Source of the DNA: Siphonodentalium dalli
Lineage: Eukaryota > Mollusca > Scaphopoda > Gadilida > Siphonodentaliidae
Direction: 5' to 3'
DNA length: 64,000 nt
NCBI GenBank assembly: GCA_032622095.1
Contig: CP136065.1
Span: 25,183,141-25,247,140, forward strand
Part shown: piece by piece, positions 36,365-46,787 of the stretch
How the letters are laid out: each line of letters opens with the position of its first letter
How positions within the stretch are numbered: position 1 is the first letter of the stretch
Notes under the pieces: model-generated
Databases searched by the model: none
What the model was told of the DNA's origin: nothing
What the model saw: the letters and a program-made list of their open reading frames with translations, nothing else
Translations under genes and position numbers: made by a program

Positions 36365-36440
36365 ACTGGAGATCTACTCAAACATAAAATACAACAGAGA
36401 CCAGATAGGAAGTCATTAGTTCAGCAACACATTCTAGAAG
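36365..36440 (+). CDS. MRTF exon carrying RPEL motif 2
   Basis: Bounded by TTATCTTTTCAG and GTAATA. It starts in phase 0 and gives 25 codons plus one base (residues 41-65), including LLKHKIQQRPDRKSLVQQHI. This is the second RPEL motif of the family. The RPxxxEL signature reads RPDRKSL, so serine stands where glutamate is usual; the flanking leucine, valine and histidine positions are kept. The previous exon (LERAK) joins without a shift, and the last G makes an aspartate codon with the next exon. A 13-bp G-rich minisatellite begins 45 bp after the donor. Confidence 0.9.
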
Positions 36441-36484
36441 GTAATACCATCATTAGTACTAGTTGAGTCGTATCTGGCCAAAGG

Positions 36485-36705
36485 TTGGGTAGGATGGTCG
36501 GGTAGGATGGTCGGGTAGGATGGTCGGGTAGGATGGTCGGGTAGGATGGTCGGGTAGGATGGTTGGGTAGGATGGTCGGGTAGGATGGTCGGGTAGGATG
36601 GTCGGGTAGGATGGTCAGGTAGGATGGTCGGGTAGGATGGTCGGGTAGGATGGTCGGGTAGGATGGTCGGGTAGGATGGTCGGGTAGGATGGTCGGGTAG
36701 GATGG
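36485..36705. repeat. 13-bp G-rich minisatellite, 17 units
   Basis: Seventeen units of GGGTAGGATGGTC-type sequence (221 bp) with only two or three variants. The closely spaced G-runs on the plus strand could form G-quadruplexes in DNA or in the MRTF pre-mRNA. The minus-strand open frame at 36434-36733 (repeating PSYPTILPDHPTR) is a product of the repeat. Confidence 0.95.
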
Positions 36706-36788
36706 TCGGACTGCATTTAGCAGGTCCCCTCACCTTATAAGACCATCATATGATTTAATCTAGCTTTTAATCTTAAACTTCTGTCATC

Positions 36789-36974
36789 TTAACTCTTTCT
36801 ATACTAAATGGATTCTCCCATTCAGTTATTAAAGTATACATTGGAATAGTCCATTATTCATTTGGAGGGATGTTCAGATAACAGAAGCAGACGCTGTACA
36901 GATGAAAAGATAATACAAGTACAGAAGACTAAGGGAACTACTCGTCAATGAGTATTTAGTATAGAAAGGTTTAA
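36789..36974 (+). mobile_element. Family H TTAA-type MITE
   Basis: TTAACTCTTTCTATACTAAA at the left, TTTAGTATAGAAAGGTTTAA at the right, TTAA at both termini. It shares CATTTGGAGGGATGTTCAG with the copy at 22248. Confidence 0.75.
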
Positions 36975-37046
36975 CCCTGTCACCAATGTGATAATTGTTG
37001 GAAATCTGGATATTTCTTTGGAAATTCCCATAATAAAAAGTAAATC

Positions 37047-37130
37047 TTGGGTGGATACCGAAAATTATCTCAAATGTTTATTTTTTATCATGAGATAATG
37101 TTCAGTATCCACCAAAAAACCCTATATATC
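37047..37130. repeat. Short foldback repeat
   Basis: TTGGGTGGATACCGAAAATT and the right arm ending in CAGTATCCACCAA are imperfect inverted copies, with TTATCTCA pairing TGAGATAA inside. Confidence 0.6.
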
Positions 37131-37886
37131 CAGATTTATTAATTAGATATGATATTTTTGTCCAGAACGGCCTGTTACTGAACTATGTGAATATCGCTTC
37201 ATTTTGCCCTAAGCCGAGCGATATCGTTTTGCGACATCACCAATCCGAGTAATATCATTTTACAACATAACCAAGTGTCGTAACTCTACTTCACTGCTAA
37301 ATAATGTGCAGATATCAATTTTTGTGAGGTCACTAATTTGAAAAAGTTGTTGATCATACACTGTTACTAAGAGGCGAACTAATTAATTATAGGATATTAC
37401 TTGGTTGGTTTGATATTATAGGCCTGATATCGGCCCTCGGTAACCTCATATCAGCCTTCAGCCTTCTGTCTCAGCCCTCTAAATATCTGTGAATCCATAC
37501 AGAAAGTTGTGAGAATAGGTTTGGCTTCTTTAATGGATCTCGCTTGCAGATGTGGAATGTTTCCAGATTACATATCTCAAGACCATATCCATCACATTCT
37601 ATTTCTTCCATTGGACTCCATTCACAATAACTGATATCTGTTTCTATCTGGGGAATGAATATGTCACTTATTTGGCATTTGTGACCGGTTTTATACCAAA
37701 CTTAACCATGAACACTTCCAGTTACAATTCTAATAAATTTAATTTGATATTCCATTAGCAAATTGTATGTAATGTTTTGTTATAATTTTGATTCAAGTAT
37801 ATCGCATATTCACAGGGCCCTACATTACACGATGCCCTTGAACAAAAAATTCCACCATAAACATTGGAGCATCTCATGATCTAAAC
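37131..37886. other. MRTF intron sequence, no feature
   Basis: Single-copy. The open frame at 37552-37758 has no recognised domain. Confidence 0.5.
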
Positions 37887-38194
37887 CAAGCCTGAGTATA
37901 GTGAGTCTGTCATTTGCAGAATGAGGTCCCCTGAGGGTGAACTTAGTGACGCTATCCCGCATAGCGGGCTAGCATCACCAAATTGACCCTCTAGGGACCT
38001 CATTCTGCATGGCCTCATCTGCTATGGGAGACATAGACTCGGATTGAAATTCCCAAATGGTGAATATTGTGATGTACACCCATTGGGAACCTAGATTATG
38101 CAATGTGTCATCTGCCAATTTGGGGATAGCGTCACTAAATTCACCCTCTGGGGACCTCATTCTGCAAATGACAGGCTCACTACACTCAGGCTTG
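37887..38194. mobile_element. Family D foldback element, internally deleted
   Basis: CAAGCCTGAGTATAGTGAG at the left and CTCAGGCTTG at the right. Flanking octamers ATCTAAAC and ATATAAAC match at 7 of 8 positions, suggesting an 8-bp target duplication. Confidence 0.75.
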
Positions 38195-38230
38195 ATATAA
38201 ACACTTCTCAATCGCAGTTATATACATAGC

Positions 38231-38447
38231 TACAGTAATGCTCTAATTAATCCACTCCTTAACCACAGCAGAATTATGGGTAACTTTTCAGGATTTAGTC
38301 GGAAATATGGCTTGTTGCCTTTCATCGAAAAGAACTCGCCGAGAGCTTTCCGATGAATGGCAACAAGCCATATTTTCGACTAAATCCTGAAAAGTTACCC
38401 ATAAATCTGCTGTGGTTAAGGAGTTGATTAATTAGAGCATTAGTGTA
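38231..38447. mobile_element. Family C palindromic MITE, copy 10
   Basis: A full-length palindrome, TACAGTAATGCTCTAA to TTAGAGCATTAGTGTA, beginning 37 bp after a family D element. Confidence 0.85.
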
Positions 38448-38723
38448 CATGCTGATTTTATGTGGGTTATCTTATATAGGCTGCCATTCTATCCATATCA
38501 GACTGCAGTGAATCATTTTAATGAACATCTTTTGTTTGCCTGTAGAATGAGCCCATAGTTTGCACCTGATATGTACTCTTTATATATATCTGACCTTATC
38601 TTAGTGTCCAATTAAGCAACATATACAAGCTTTCAGGTTTATTTCTGAGTTCATTAGCAGAATCCTGTATCAGCTCAAAGTTATCTACCAACCCATAAAT
38701 GTCATCACATCTCTCACTGAAAG

Positions 38724-39181
38724 CAAGCCTGAATATAGTGTGCCTGTCATTTGCAGAATGAGGTCCCCAGAGGGTGAATTTAGTTATGCTATCCCGCATA
38801 GCAGGCTAGCATCACTAAATTCACCCTCTGTGAACTTCATGGCCTCATCTACTATGGGAGACATAGACTCAGATTGAAGTTCCCAAATGGTGAATATTGT
38901 GACGTACACCCATTGGGAACCTCGATTATGCAATGTGCCGTCTGCCAATTTGGGGATATAGAAAAACTAAACTAAAAAAGAAACAGAATCTAATTGAAGA
39001 AGTTTCTATAGAAATCTGATAATGAAGAAACTTTCCAGAGAGGGTCTAAGAAGGCCTAAGCAGAATGAGGTCCCCAGAGGGTGAATTTGGTGATGCTAGG
39101 CCGCTATGTGGGATAGCGTCACTAAATTCATCCTCTGGGGACCTCATTCTGCAAATGATAGGCACACTACACTCAGGCTTG
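38724..39181. mobile_element. Family D foldback element, long form
   Basis: CAAGCCTGAATATAGTGTG to CACTCAGGCTTG; the left hairpin is partly deleted, the right one complete. Flanking octamers ACTGAAAG and TCTGAAAG match at 7 of 8, again consistent with an 8-bp duplication. Confidence 0.75.
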
Positions 39182-39389
39182 TCTGAAAGGCTCCATCTTT
39201 CTTCTGACTCAAGTATTTACTCATATATTTTAATGGATTAAGAATTAACTATGAAGTCTGCACTCTAGAAATATAGATCAGGAGGACTAGATGAGGTGTA
39301 TCGTGCAATAATTCGGTCATGTACACTCAATGTGTTTCATTGATTTATGCTTGGTAAATATGTGCACATGAGCACCATCACATAACAGT

Positions 39390-40610
39390 GTTCACCGGAG
39401 TGGGTTACTCAGCAATTGGTTGTCAGATCTCAATAATTTTTTATAGGAATATTTGTCATCGGGAGCATTTTTGTAACAGAGGCCTATGATATTCTTCTTT
39501 CCATTAAAGAGTTATTCTTCTTTGGTTATCATGTTTTTTTTCTCCGTCTATGTGCTTATATCTCAGCTGTAGGTTGTCAGATCCCAATAGAATTGTGCAT
39601 GACAATGAGTCCTTTCTAAAGAGTGTCCAATACCCTTATTCACGCTGGTCATTCTATAATCCCCGCTCCGGTCGTCGGTAAACCGCACATCGGCTATAAC
39701 AGTTAGACTTTTCCACACCAGGACTAGTCTAATTAGTTAAAAGTAGTCAATATAGAAGTTATACCAACCAATGGAAGTTGTATACGATTGGCAATGGCTA
39801 TTTATGCTATGACAGAAGATTAGAGGAAATTATGATATCGGTTCTCAAGAAAAACACAATCTTAGTCGAGCACATTCGGAATTTTGAGGTAAATTTAAGT
39901 TTTATTCAGCAAAACTTTCACTGCAGACACTTCTAAAAAAAAATTCTTTAAAACATGGATCAGTCTATATGGGACACTCTACCCATGATGTGTTTTGATA
40001 ATTAAAACCCCAAATCCCTATCAAGTAACTGGAATAAAAACATCTTTCCAAACATACCGTACATCTTTAAAGTAAAACATAATGCGGGCAGGAGTAAATA
40101 TCTTGCCTGCGTCGGGGTTTACTCTGACACCGTGGAGTGTCACATGCAATTGTCAATATTTTCCTACATGTACTTAAATGCAGCAAATTCCAATGTGAAT
40201 ATAGATTTAGTTTCCTAAACTATCTGTATCAATGGAACGTTGAAAACGTTGTCCAAATATATCACCAGGCACTCATCTTGAAGCTGAAAACACACAAAAT
40301 GGAAGCTTATTCTCACACTTCATCGCGCATTTCGTCACTTTATTGAGCTTTATTCGTTGAACGGTTAACATTTGGTTGAAGCTGTGTTCATCACGCACCT
40401 GGTGGATCCGGAGTTGTGTCCGAAGAAAAACAATTAATAACAAAATATCCCTCAAAACAAACCTACCTGTACTCTTCACTCGTGCCCGCAACGGGGTTTA
40501 CTCAATATTTGCCCGCAGCGGGAAACATAGGATGACCAGCGTGTTATTTGTGTTTACCATTCAAGAGTTATCCTTCTTCATTTAAATCTGGTCTAGGTGT
40601 ATAGCACCTG
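39390..40610 (+). repeat. Family E dispersed repeat split by a 903-bp element
   Basis: The parts before 39641 (GAGTGTCCAATACCC) and after 40548 (TGTTTACCATTCAAGAGTTA) are consecutive in family E. The segment between them is a later insertion. Confidence 0.55.
39641..40543. mobile_element. 903-bp terminal-inverted-repeat element, TTATT target duplication
   Basis: The left end CACGCTGGTCATTCTATAAT is the inverted match of the right end ATAGGATGACCAGCGTG over about 30 bp with a few mismatches. TTATT flanks both sides (39636-39640 and 40544-40548). A CAC terminus with a 5-bp duplication is seen in Transib elements, but the match is too slight to assign. No transposase; frames 40137-40346 and 40376-40585 resemble nothing known. 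Confidence 0.78.
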
Positions 40611-40803
40611 TCTTTGCAACTTCAGGTTTATATTATGGTTTTTACATGTTTATTTTTGTTAGAACATTGCATGATAACTTGACCAAAATATCCCTTTCAG
40701 ATCTGACTGATATCTGTTATTGTGATATATTCTTTATTATATCTGGTGTGATCCGTTTAAAATTTTCCAATGTTCTCTCAGCAATTTGTCGCTGATATAC
40801 ATG

Positions 40804-41251
40804 CAAGTCTGAATTTAGTGAGCTTGTCATTTGCAGAATGAGGTCCCCAGCGGGTGAATTTAGTCATGCTATCCCACATAGCTGGCTAGAATCACTAAAT
40901 TCACCCTCTGAGGACTTCATTCTGCTTAGGCCTCATCTTCTCTGAAAACTTTCTTTATTATCCAATTTCTATAGAAACTTCTTCACATAGATTCTATTTC
41001 TTTTTTAGTTTAGTTTCTCTATATCCCAAATTGGCAGACGACACATTCATGATAATCGAGGTTCCCAATGGGTGTACATCACAATATTCACCATTTGGGA
41101 ACTTCAATCTGAGTCTATGTCTCCCATAGCAGATGAGGCCATGCAGATTGAGCTTCCCAGAGGGTGAATTTAGTGATGCTAGCCCGCTATGTGGGATAGC
41201 GCGTCACTAAATTCACCCTCTGGGGACCTCATTCTGAAAATGATAGGCTTG
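40804..41251. mobile_element. Family D foldback element with perfect 8-bp target duplication
   Basis: CAAGTCTGAATTTAGTGAG to ATAGGCTTG, flanked by TATACATG at 40796-40803 and 41252-41259. It ends 29 bp before the RPEL3 exon, so the branch point and pyrimidine tract of that exon lie at the insertion edge. Confidence 0.82.
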
Positions 41252-41280
41252 TATACATGTAATATAATTTTCCATTTCAG

Positions 41281-41445
41281 ATGTTTCACCAACGATCGAC
41301 CCTGGGCTTGCTGATCGTAGACGACAGTTGAAGCGGGCACGTTTGTTGGATGGACTTAATGAGAGGCTTTCTCATAGACCAGGACCATTAGAACTCGTAC
41401 AAAACAACATTCTACCAAACAACAACATTGTCGACGCTATCAACG
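41281..41445 (+). CDS. MRTF exon carrying RPEL motif 3 and basic segment
   Basis: Bounded by TTCCATTTCAG and GTTAGT. Two bases complete an aspartate codon, then 54 codons (residues 67-120) and one base of the next split codon. It includes the basic stretch DRRRQLKRARL and the third RPEL motif with RPGPLELVQNNIL. In vertebrate MRTFs the equivalent basic stretch forms part of an import signal that G-actin masks; the same role is inferred here. The full RPxxxEL signature is kept. A family D element ends 29 bp before the acceptor. The next intron is only 593 bp. Confidence 0.92.
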
Positions 41446-41690
41446 GTTAGTTTATATCATGTCTAGTATATCATTGGACAATGTATTATTTATTTTTATG
41501 CGTCCAAAGTTTCTTAGTTCAAAATACTGGACAGGTTCGAATATTGGTTCCGTCGAATGATTTTTCGACTTAGAAATGACCTGATTTGATAAAAGTTTTG
41601 TTTGCGACCAATAACTGTAGAATGGATTATTTGCTCAGAGCTGAAGTTGGTATGGACAGACTATTTCAAGTTTAGAATATAATACAAAGA

Positions 41691-41799
41691 TACAGTAATG
41701 CCCTAATTAATCGACTCCATAACCACAGCAGAATTATGGGTAACTTTTCAGGATTTAGTCGGAAATATGGCTTGTTGCCATTCATCGGAAAGCTCTCGG
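41691..41799. mobile_element. Family C MITE, left arm only
   Basis: Complete left arm TACAGTAATGCCCTAA to GAAAGCTCTCG; no right arm follows. Confidence 0.78.
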
Positions 41800-42038
41800 G
41801 GTATGTTTTTTTCTCTTACCAAAAATACAGGTCAAGTTCAGATATGGGTTTGGCCCATTAATAAAGAAAGTGTTAAACTGATGTGGTTAGTGTTGTCAGA
41901 ATTCTAATGAGCGACGAGATATAAAATTGAAATGTTGGCATAAGTGAAAAGATTTCACAGTTGCAATTTGGTGAGGATTTGTTATGAGTCTTATAATTTA
42001 TGAATAATTTTACTGATAAACTATTCATTTATTTTCAG

Positions 42039-44655
42039 ATGGCAAGCTCACTTTCACCAAAACTTGTGACGCAGATGAAGTAACATCACCGGCGTTCAAG
42101 TTTGACGAGAAAAGAGTAGCTCAATATAACTTCGATGATGACAGTAACACAAGCGACGGAGCACCATCACCATCGCAGAATGATGACTCCAGCGTATCTG
42201 ACATCAACAGTCCAAAATCTGTTATTCCACCGGCACCGGACCTGCCGGCATCGTTCATCAAACCAATCGTTTCTGTGGGTCAGTTACCGACATTCACTGT
42301 GGTGACGACGAGTATTCCGGTAACGACGATGCCCACGCCGAATACAGAGGTTATAATGGCTTTCACCGGGAACAATCTCATCACTCCAGCTAAAAATGGC
42401 ACCATGGTCATCAATGGCAACACTGTTATTAACACAACGAACCTCACCAATAGCAACAGCAACAAAGCTGCGTCTGCTGTCGTTGCCGCTGCTCGACCAA
42501 AGAAACAGAAGCAGAAAACACCTCAACCCAAGAGTAAAGTCATCAAATTTCATGAATATAAGGGTCCACCAACTTCCAAAAATCCTACTTCTCTTTCGAC
42601 GTGTACAACGAATCCTCCGCCTATTATTAGTGCCAATCCGGACACGCCCTATCATGTTCTACTGGAGCAACAACAATTGTTTCTTCAATGGCAGTTGGAA
42701 ATGCAGAATAAAAACTTGCCATTTGTTATAACATCAAATGTGGATACTCAACCCGTGAGCACGATAACAACGGAACCGTCGAATAGCGTCATGACTACTG
42801 CTATGACTCCGACATCAGTGCCGACCATCCAAACTCAGAGCTGCAATACTAACATCATGCCAGTAATGTCACCTGCACCCAAGCCGCCGACGCCTCAGTC
42901 TGCGGCTCCATCACCAGCACCGACTCATCTAAATTATAAACAGGCCACGCCTCCTCCTCCAGCTTTGTCGCCTTCGTGTAAACCTCTGTGTAACCTCGAG
43001 GACATGAAAGTGGCCGACTTGAAAGCGGAGTGCAAAAAGCGGAACCTTCCTGTTTCAGGGCCAAAGCCTCAATTACTTGAGAGACTACGGCCTTACGCCG
43101 ATGTTATAACAAGTAGTGCACCTGGCTCCGTAAACACAAATGAAAATACATTGGCATCCTTGCCTAAGTTGAAGCCTATCCATGTGAATAACATAAAAAC
43201 AGAAATAAAAACGGAATGTGTGTTTTCTCCGGAGGAATGCATATCTTATGTTAATTCGCCATCATCTCCACCGACGTTGGAGCAGGCGTTCACGCCAATG
43301 TCGCCCGAATTAATGGAAATGACATCCTCAATGGGGAAGAATCAGTCTCAACTTAATTCAAGTCAGAACTCTATACCTATGAACATTGACTTATCACGAC
43401 CACCTTCCGTGGCACCATCAGAATACAATGGTATGGATGTAGACCAAGTTATGACTGATGTTAGCTCGACTGCTAGCAACAGCTCGTTTCAAACTGTCGT
43501 GCTTACGCCGCAGTCAGTTGTTGACAATTCTTTACATAGATCTCCGATGTTGCCGACACCTTCGCCTGTTTTCAGTGATCCGAGTCAATCACCATATCAG
43601 TTTCTACCTTCGCCTGCATCATCGCACATTTCGACAAGCTCACCCAGTCAGCTTGTTATTCCGATATCCCCTCCTCAGCACATGGTGCCGTCGCCGAAAC
43701 CTCAAGCTTCGCCGCAACCTTTCCATTCGTTGCTTCCGCAGCAAATTCAGGATATCGTTCTTCAGCAACAGAAGCAAATCCAACAAACCATAGCTTCCCA
43801 ACAACAACAAATAAATTCACCGATTCATCAACAACATTCACCTAACCAGCAGCCTCAACAAACATTACAACAACAACAACCGATCTTACCAAAACAACCG
43901 CTTCACCAATCCCCATCAAAACAGCTGCAACAAAATCAGAATCAGCATATTCAGCAACATACTCAACCGCAGCTGCAACATAATCAACTTCACCAACAGG
44001 GTCAACAACAACAACAACAAAATCAGCATCAAATACAGAATCAAATACAGAATCTACAACAACAAACACAACAACAGCTACAGTCACAGCAGCAACAACA
44101 GATTATTGCAATGAGTCCACCTGATATCAACCTGAGCATTGACATGATACCCAGCGTTTCTCCTCCTCCACCTACTCTCCAATCTCAATTAAGTCACGAG
44201 GAGATTCTTCATCAACAACAGCATAAAATAGCGGAGCTTCAGCGTCAGCTCGAGGAGCTGCAAAAAATGCAGCAACAACATCAACATCAACTGCTACAGC
44301 AGACCTCGTTAATGAAACAACCAACGACATCGCAGATAGTCGGACAGGCTAATAATAACGCCGATCAAGCGCCGATGCTACAGCAGATATCGAATAACAC
44401 CAGTGCCGTGTCACAATCTCTTGGCCAACCATTGGAAATAATCACAAACTCTCCGTGCACGCTGCCGTCAGTATCTGGAAATGTTACGTCGGATAAAATT
44501 AATCCAAACATAGCTAAAATTATCGAAAATCAGACACTACAGCAAAGTTTAGTGAAATCGGAGAGTAGTCCAGTTCCAAATATCATGGCTCATTCAGCTC
44601 CAGTAAATCCAAATGTACAGCAGATTATACCAAATGGACTGCCGCCTGTCTCCAG
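42039..44655 (+). CDS. MRTF large central exon: basic region, SAP domain, polyglutamine, leucine zipper
   Basis: A 2617-bp exon between ATTTTCAG and GTAATA, 871 full codons plus split codons at both ends (residues 121-993). In order: an acidic serine-rich stretch (QYNFDDDSNTSDG, about residue 150); a basic region with PKKQKQKTPQPKSKVIKFHE (about 274-295), which in MRTFs contacts SRF; a proline/serine-rich linker; a SAP domain (about 440-473) with LEDMKVADLKAECKKRNLP, a DNA-binding fold; a long glutamine-rich tract (about 687-811); and a leucine zipper with KIAELQRQLEELQKM (about 841-876), used for dimerisation. The glutamine tract, mostly CAA and CAG, is longer than I expect for vertebrate MRTFs. 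The open frame starting at the internal ATG at 42275 is only part of this exon. Confidence 0.95.
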
Positions 44656-44676
44656 GTAATAACATTATTGTCAGTT

Positions 44677-44827
44677 CAAGCCTCAACATTTGGTGAATGA
44701 GGTCCCAGACAGTGAATTTAGTGATGCTACCCCACACAGCAGGCTAGTATCACTAAATTCACCCACTGGGGACCTCTTTCTGCTTAGGCCTCATCTTCTC
44801 TGAAAAATATCTTTATTATCAAATTAA
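44677..44827. mobile_element. Family D foldback element, left part
   Basis: Begins CAAGCCTCAACATTTGG 22 bp after the exon donor, with one hairpin and the start of the middle segment (TAGGCCTCATCTTCTCTG), then breaks off. Confidence 0.65.
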
Positions 44828-45123
44828 CAAGTGTTTGAGTTTTTAGTAAACTCAAGAACAAAATTGATCTTTCCCCATGATATTTTTAGTGTTTTGATGT
44901 TTTTGCAGATTTATTTATTTTTTTGCACATTTACCTACTGAGTGCCTTGGTCCCTTTAAAATCTTTGATGTGTGGAACTTCAAGGCATTCACTGCTGAAA
45001 TAATTCTCTCATTCAGTTCTTATAGTATACATCTGATTAGTCTATTTTCTATTCTGAATTTATAAACATGCATAGAAACTGCCCATTGAATCCAATCTAT
45101 TCATTTGTAGGAATATTCAACAA

Positions 45124-45206
45124 ACAATATATGCCCAATAATTCATTGAGGGTCTCATTTCAGGCCACCATCCATGCCCAATAATTCATTGAGGGTCTCA
45201 TTTCAG
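45124..45206 (+). promoter_or_regulatory. Duplicated 3' splice site of the MRTF exon at 45207
   Basis: The block from ATGCCCAATAATTCATTGAG to TCTCATTTCAGGCCACCATC is tandemly repeated with a 43-bp period. This gives two acceptors, after 45163 and after 45206. Only the second keeps the reading frame: it completes the split arginine codon and reads PPSMPNNSPDAM. The first would shift frame and meet a stop after about 21 codons. The repeat includes exon sequence, so the first copy is a false exon start. Confidence 0.85.
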
Positions 45207-45363
45207 GCCACCATCGATGCCCAATAATTCACCAGACGCTATGAAGTACATCCAGAGTGTAGGTGGAAATTCTTTCTTCGCAATACCGATGAAAGAGCCA
45301 CCTAAATACCACGATGCTATCAAAACGCTCGGAAAATCACCACAGCAACCACAAACAAAACAG
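45207..45363 (+). CDS. MRTF exon with PPKYHDAIK motif
   Basis: One base finishing the split arginine codon plus 52 codons (residues 993-1045), ending in phase 0 at CAG|GTAAGT. It contains EPPKYHDAIKTL, matching the PPSYEEAVK motif located downstream of the leucine zipper in vertebrate MRTFs. The last residues, KSPQQPQTKQ, are the seed of the tandem repeat that follows. If the second or third donor of the array is used (GT at 45400 or 45436), the exon is 36 or 72 bases longer and adds one or two copies of VSKSPQPSQTKQ in frame. Reading beyond the third donor meets TAG at 45448-45450. I take the first donor as the basic form; which is used cannot be told from sequence. Confidence 0.88.
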
Positions 45364-46293
45364 GTAAGTAAATCACCACAGCCATCACAAACAAAACAGG
45401 TAAGTAAATCACCACAGCCATCACAAACAAAACAGGTAAGTTATCCATAGATCACCACAGCCATCACAAACAAAACAGGTAAGTTATCACCACAGCCATC
45501 ACAAACAAAACAGGTAAGTTAATCACCACAGCCATCACAAACAAAACAGGTAAGTTAATCACCACAGCCATCACAAACAAAACAGGTAAGTTAATCACCA
45601 CAGCCATCACAAACAAAACAGGTAAGTTAATCACCACAGCCATCACAAACAAAACAGGTAAGTTAATCACCACAGCCATCACAAACAAAACAGGTAAGTT
45701 AATCACCACAGCCATCACAAACAAAACAGGTAAGTTAATCACCACAGCCATCACAAACAAAACAGGTAAGTTAATCACCACAGCCATCACAAACAAAACA
45801 GGTAAGTTAATCACCACAGCCATCACAAACAAAACAGGTAAGTTAATCACCACAGCCATCACAAACAAAACAGGTAAGTAAATCACCACAGCCATCACAA
45901 ACAAAACAGGTAAGTTAATCACCACAGCCATCACAAACAAAACAGGTAAGTAAATCACCACAGCCATCACAAACAAAACAGGTAAGTTAATCACCACAGC
46001 CATCACAAACAAAACAGGTAAGTAAATCACCACAGCCATCACAAACAAAACAGGTAAGTTAATCACCACAGCCATCACAAACAAAACAGGTAAGTAAATC
46101 ACCCCAGCCATCACAAACAAAACAGGTAAGTTATCCATAGATAAGGTCTAAATCACCACAGCCATCACAAACAAAACAGGTAAGTTATCCATAGATAAGG
46201 TCTATCTCACCACAGCCATCACAAACAAAACAGGTAAGTTATCCATAGATAAGGTCTATCTCACCACAGCCATCACAAACAAAACAGGTAAGT
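45364..46293 (+). repeat. Minisatellite of 25 tandem 5' splice donors
   Basis: Each unit contains CACCACAGCCATCACAAACA followed by AAACAG|GTAAGT, so each repeats the exon end and the donor. GT positions run at 36-bp intervals from 45364 to 46126, except steps of 43 and 35 bp at 45479 and 45514. They then run at 54-bp intervals (46180, 46234, 46288), where the unit gains TATCCATAGATAAGGTCTA. Most units read GTAAGTTAATC, giving an in-frame stop; some read GTAAGTAAATC and stay open. The 224-codon minus-strand frame at 45464-46138 is a shadow of this repeat. Confidence 0.93.
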
Positions 46294-46332
46294 TATCCAT
46301 AGATAAGGTCTATCTGTTCCGATCACAATTAC

Positions 46333-46453
46333 ATGAATGAGGTCCTCAGAGGATGAATTTAGTGATGCTCTCCCGCTATGCAGGATAGCATCACTAAATT
46401 CACCCTTTGGGGACCTCATTCTGCAAATGACAGGCACTCTAAACTCAGGCTTG
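46333..46453. mobile_element. Family D element, right-hand hairpin only
   Basis: GAATGAGGTCCTCAGAGG to GGGACCTCATTCTGC, then the terminus AAACTCAGGCTTG. It begins about 40 bp after the donor array ends. Confidence 0.7.
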
Positions 46454-46787
46454 ACTGCATATTTAATTGCATTCTGATTATATATCTGTACATTTTTATT
46501 ATAAATATATAATTCTTTTTCATTTAAAAATTGACTGCACCATTTTAGTTTTCATTCATAATGGGTATTCTATCAGAAGATATGTCTTAAATTTCTAAAT
46601 ATGTATTCTGTTGCAGACCGTATGCATTTCACAGAGTTGCCGAAATCTAATATCCGTGTCCCGATTTGAGAAATTTATAGATAAGAGAAATATACTATAA
46701 TCATCAACCAGAAACAATACAATTTTCAGACCTGTGTGTAATACTAGTTTTAACTAATCTTTCTGCTATTCAAATTGTGTGTGAATT

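Noticed and set aside
36434-36733. 99-codon minus-strand frame with PSYPTILPDHPTR repeats
   Set aside because: Translation of the 13-bp minisatellite inside an MRTF intron.
42275-42277. ATG at 42275 as the start of MRTF
   Set aside because: The same frame is open from 42041 and joins in phase to three upstream RPEL-coding exons, so this ATG is internal.
45464-46138. 224-codon minus-strand frame with repeated NLPVLFVMAVVI
   Set aside because: It is the antisense of the 36-bp donor array. The plus strand carries the conserved exon and splice sites.
46621-46690. Possible exon after TTCTGTTGCAG
   Set aside because: The following sequence has stops in frame with the MRTF exons and no match to the family; the true next exon is 47381-47504.
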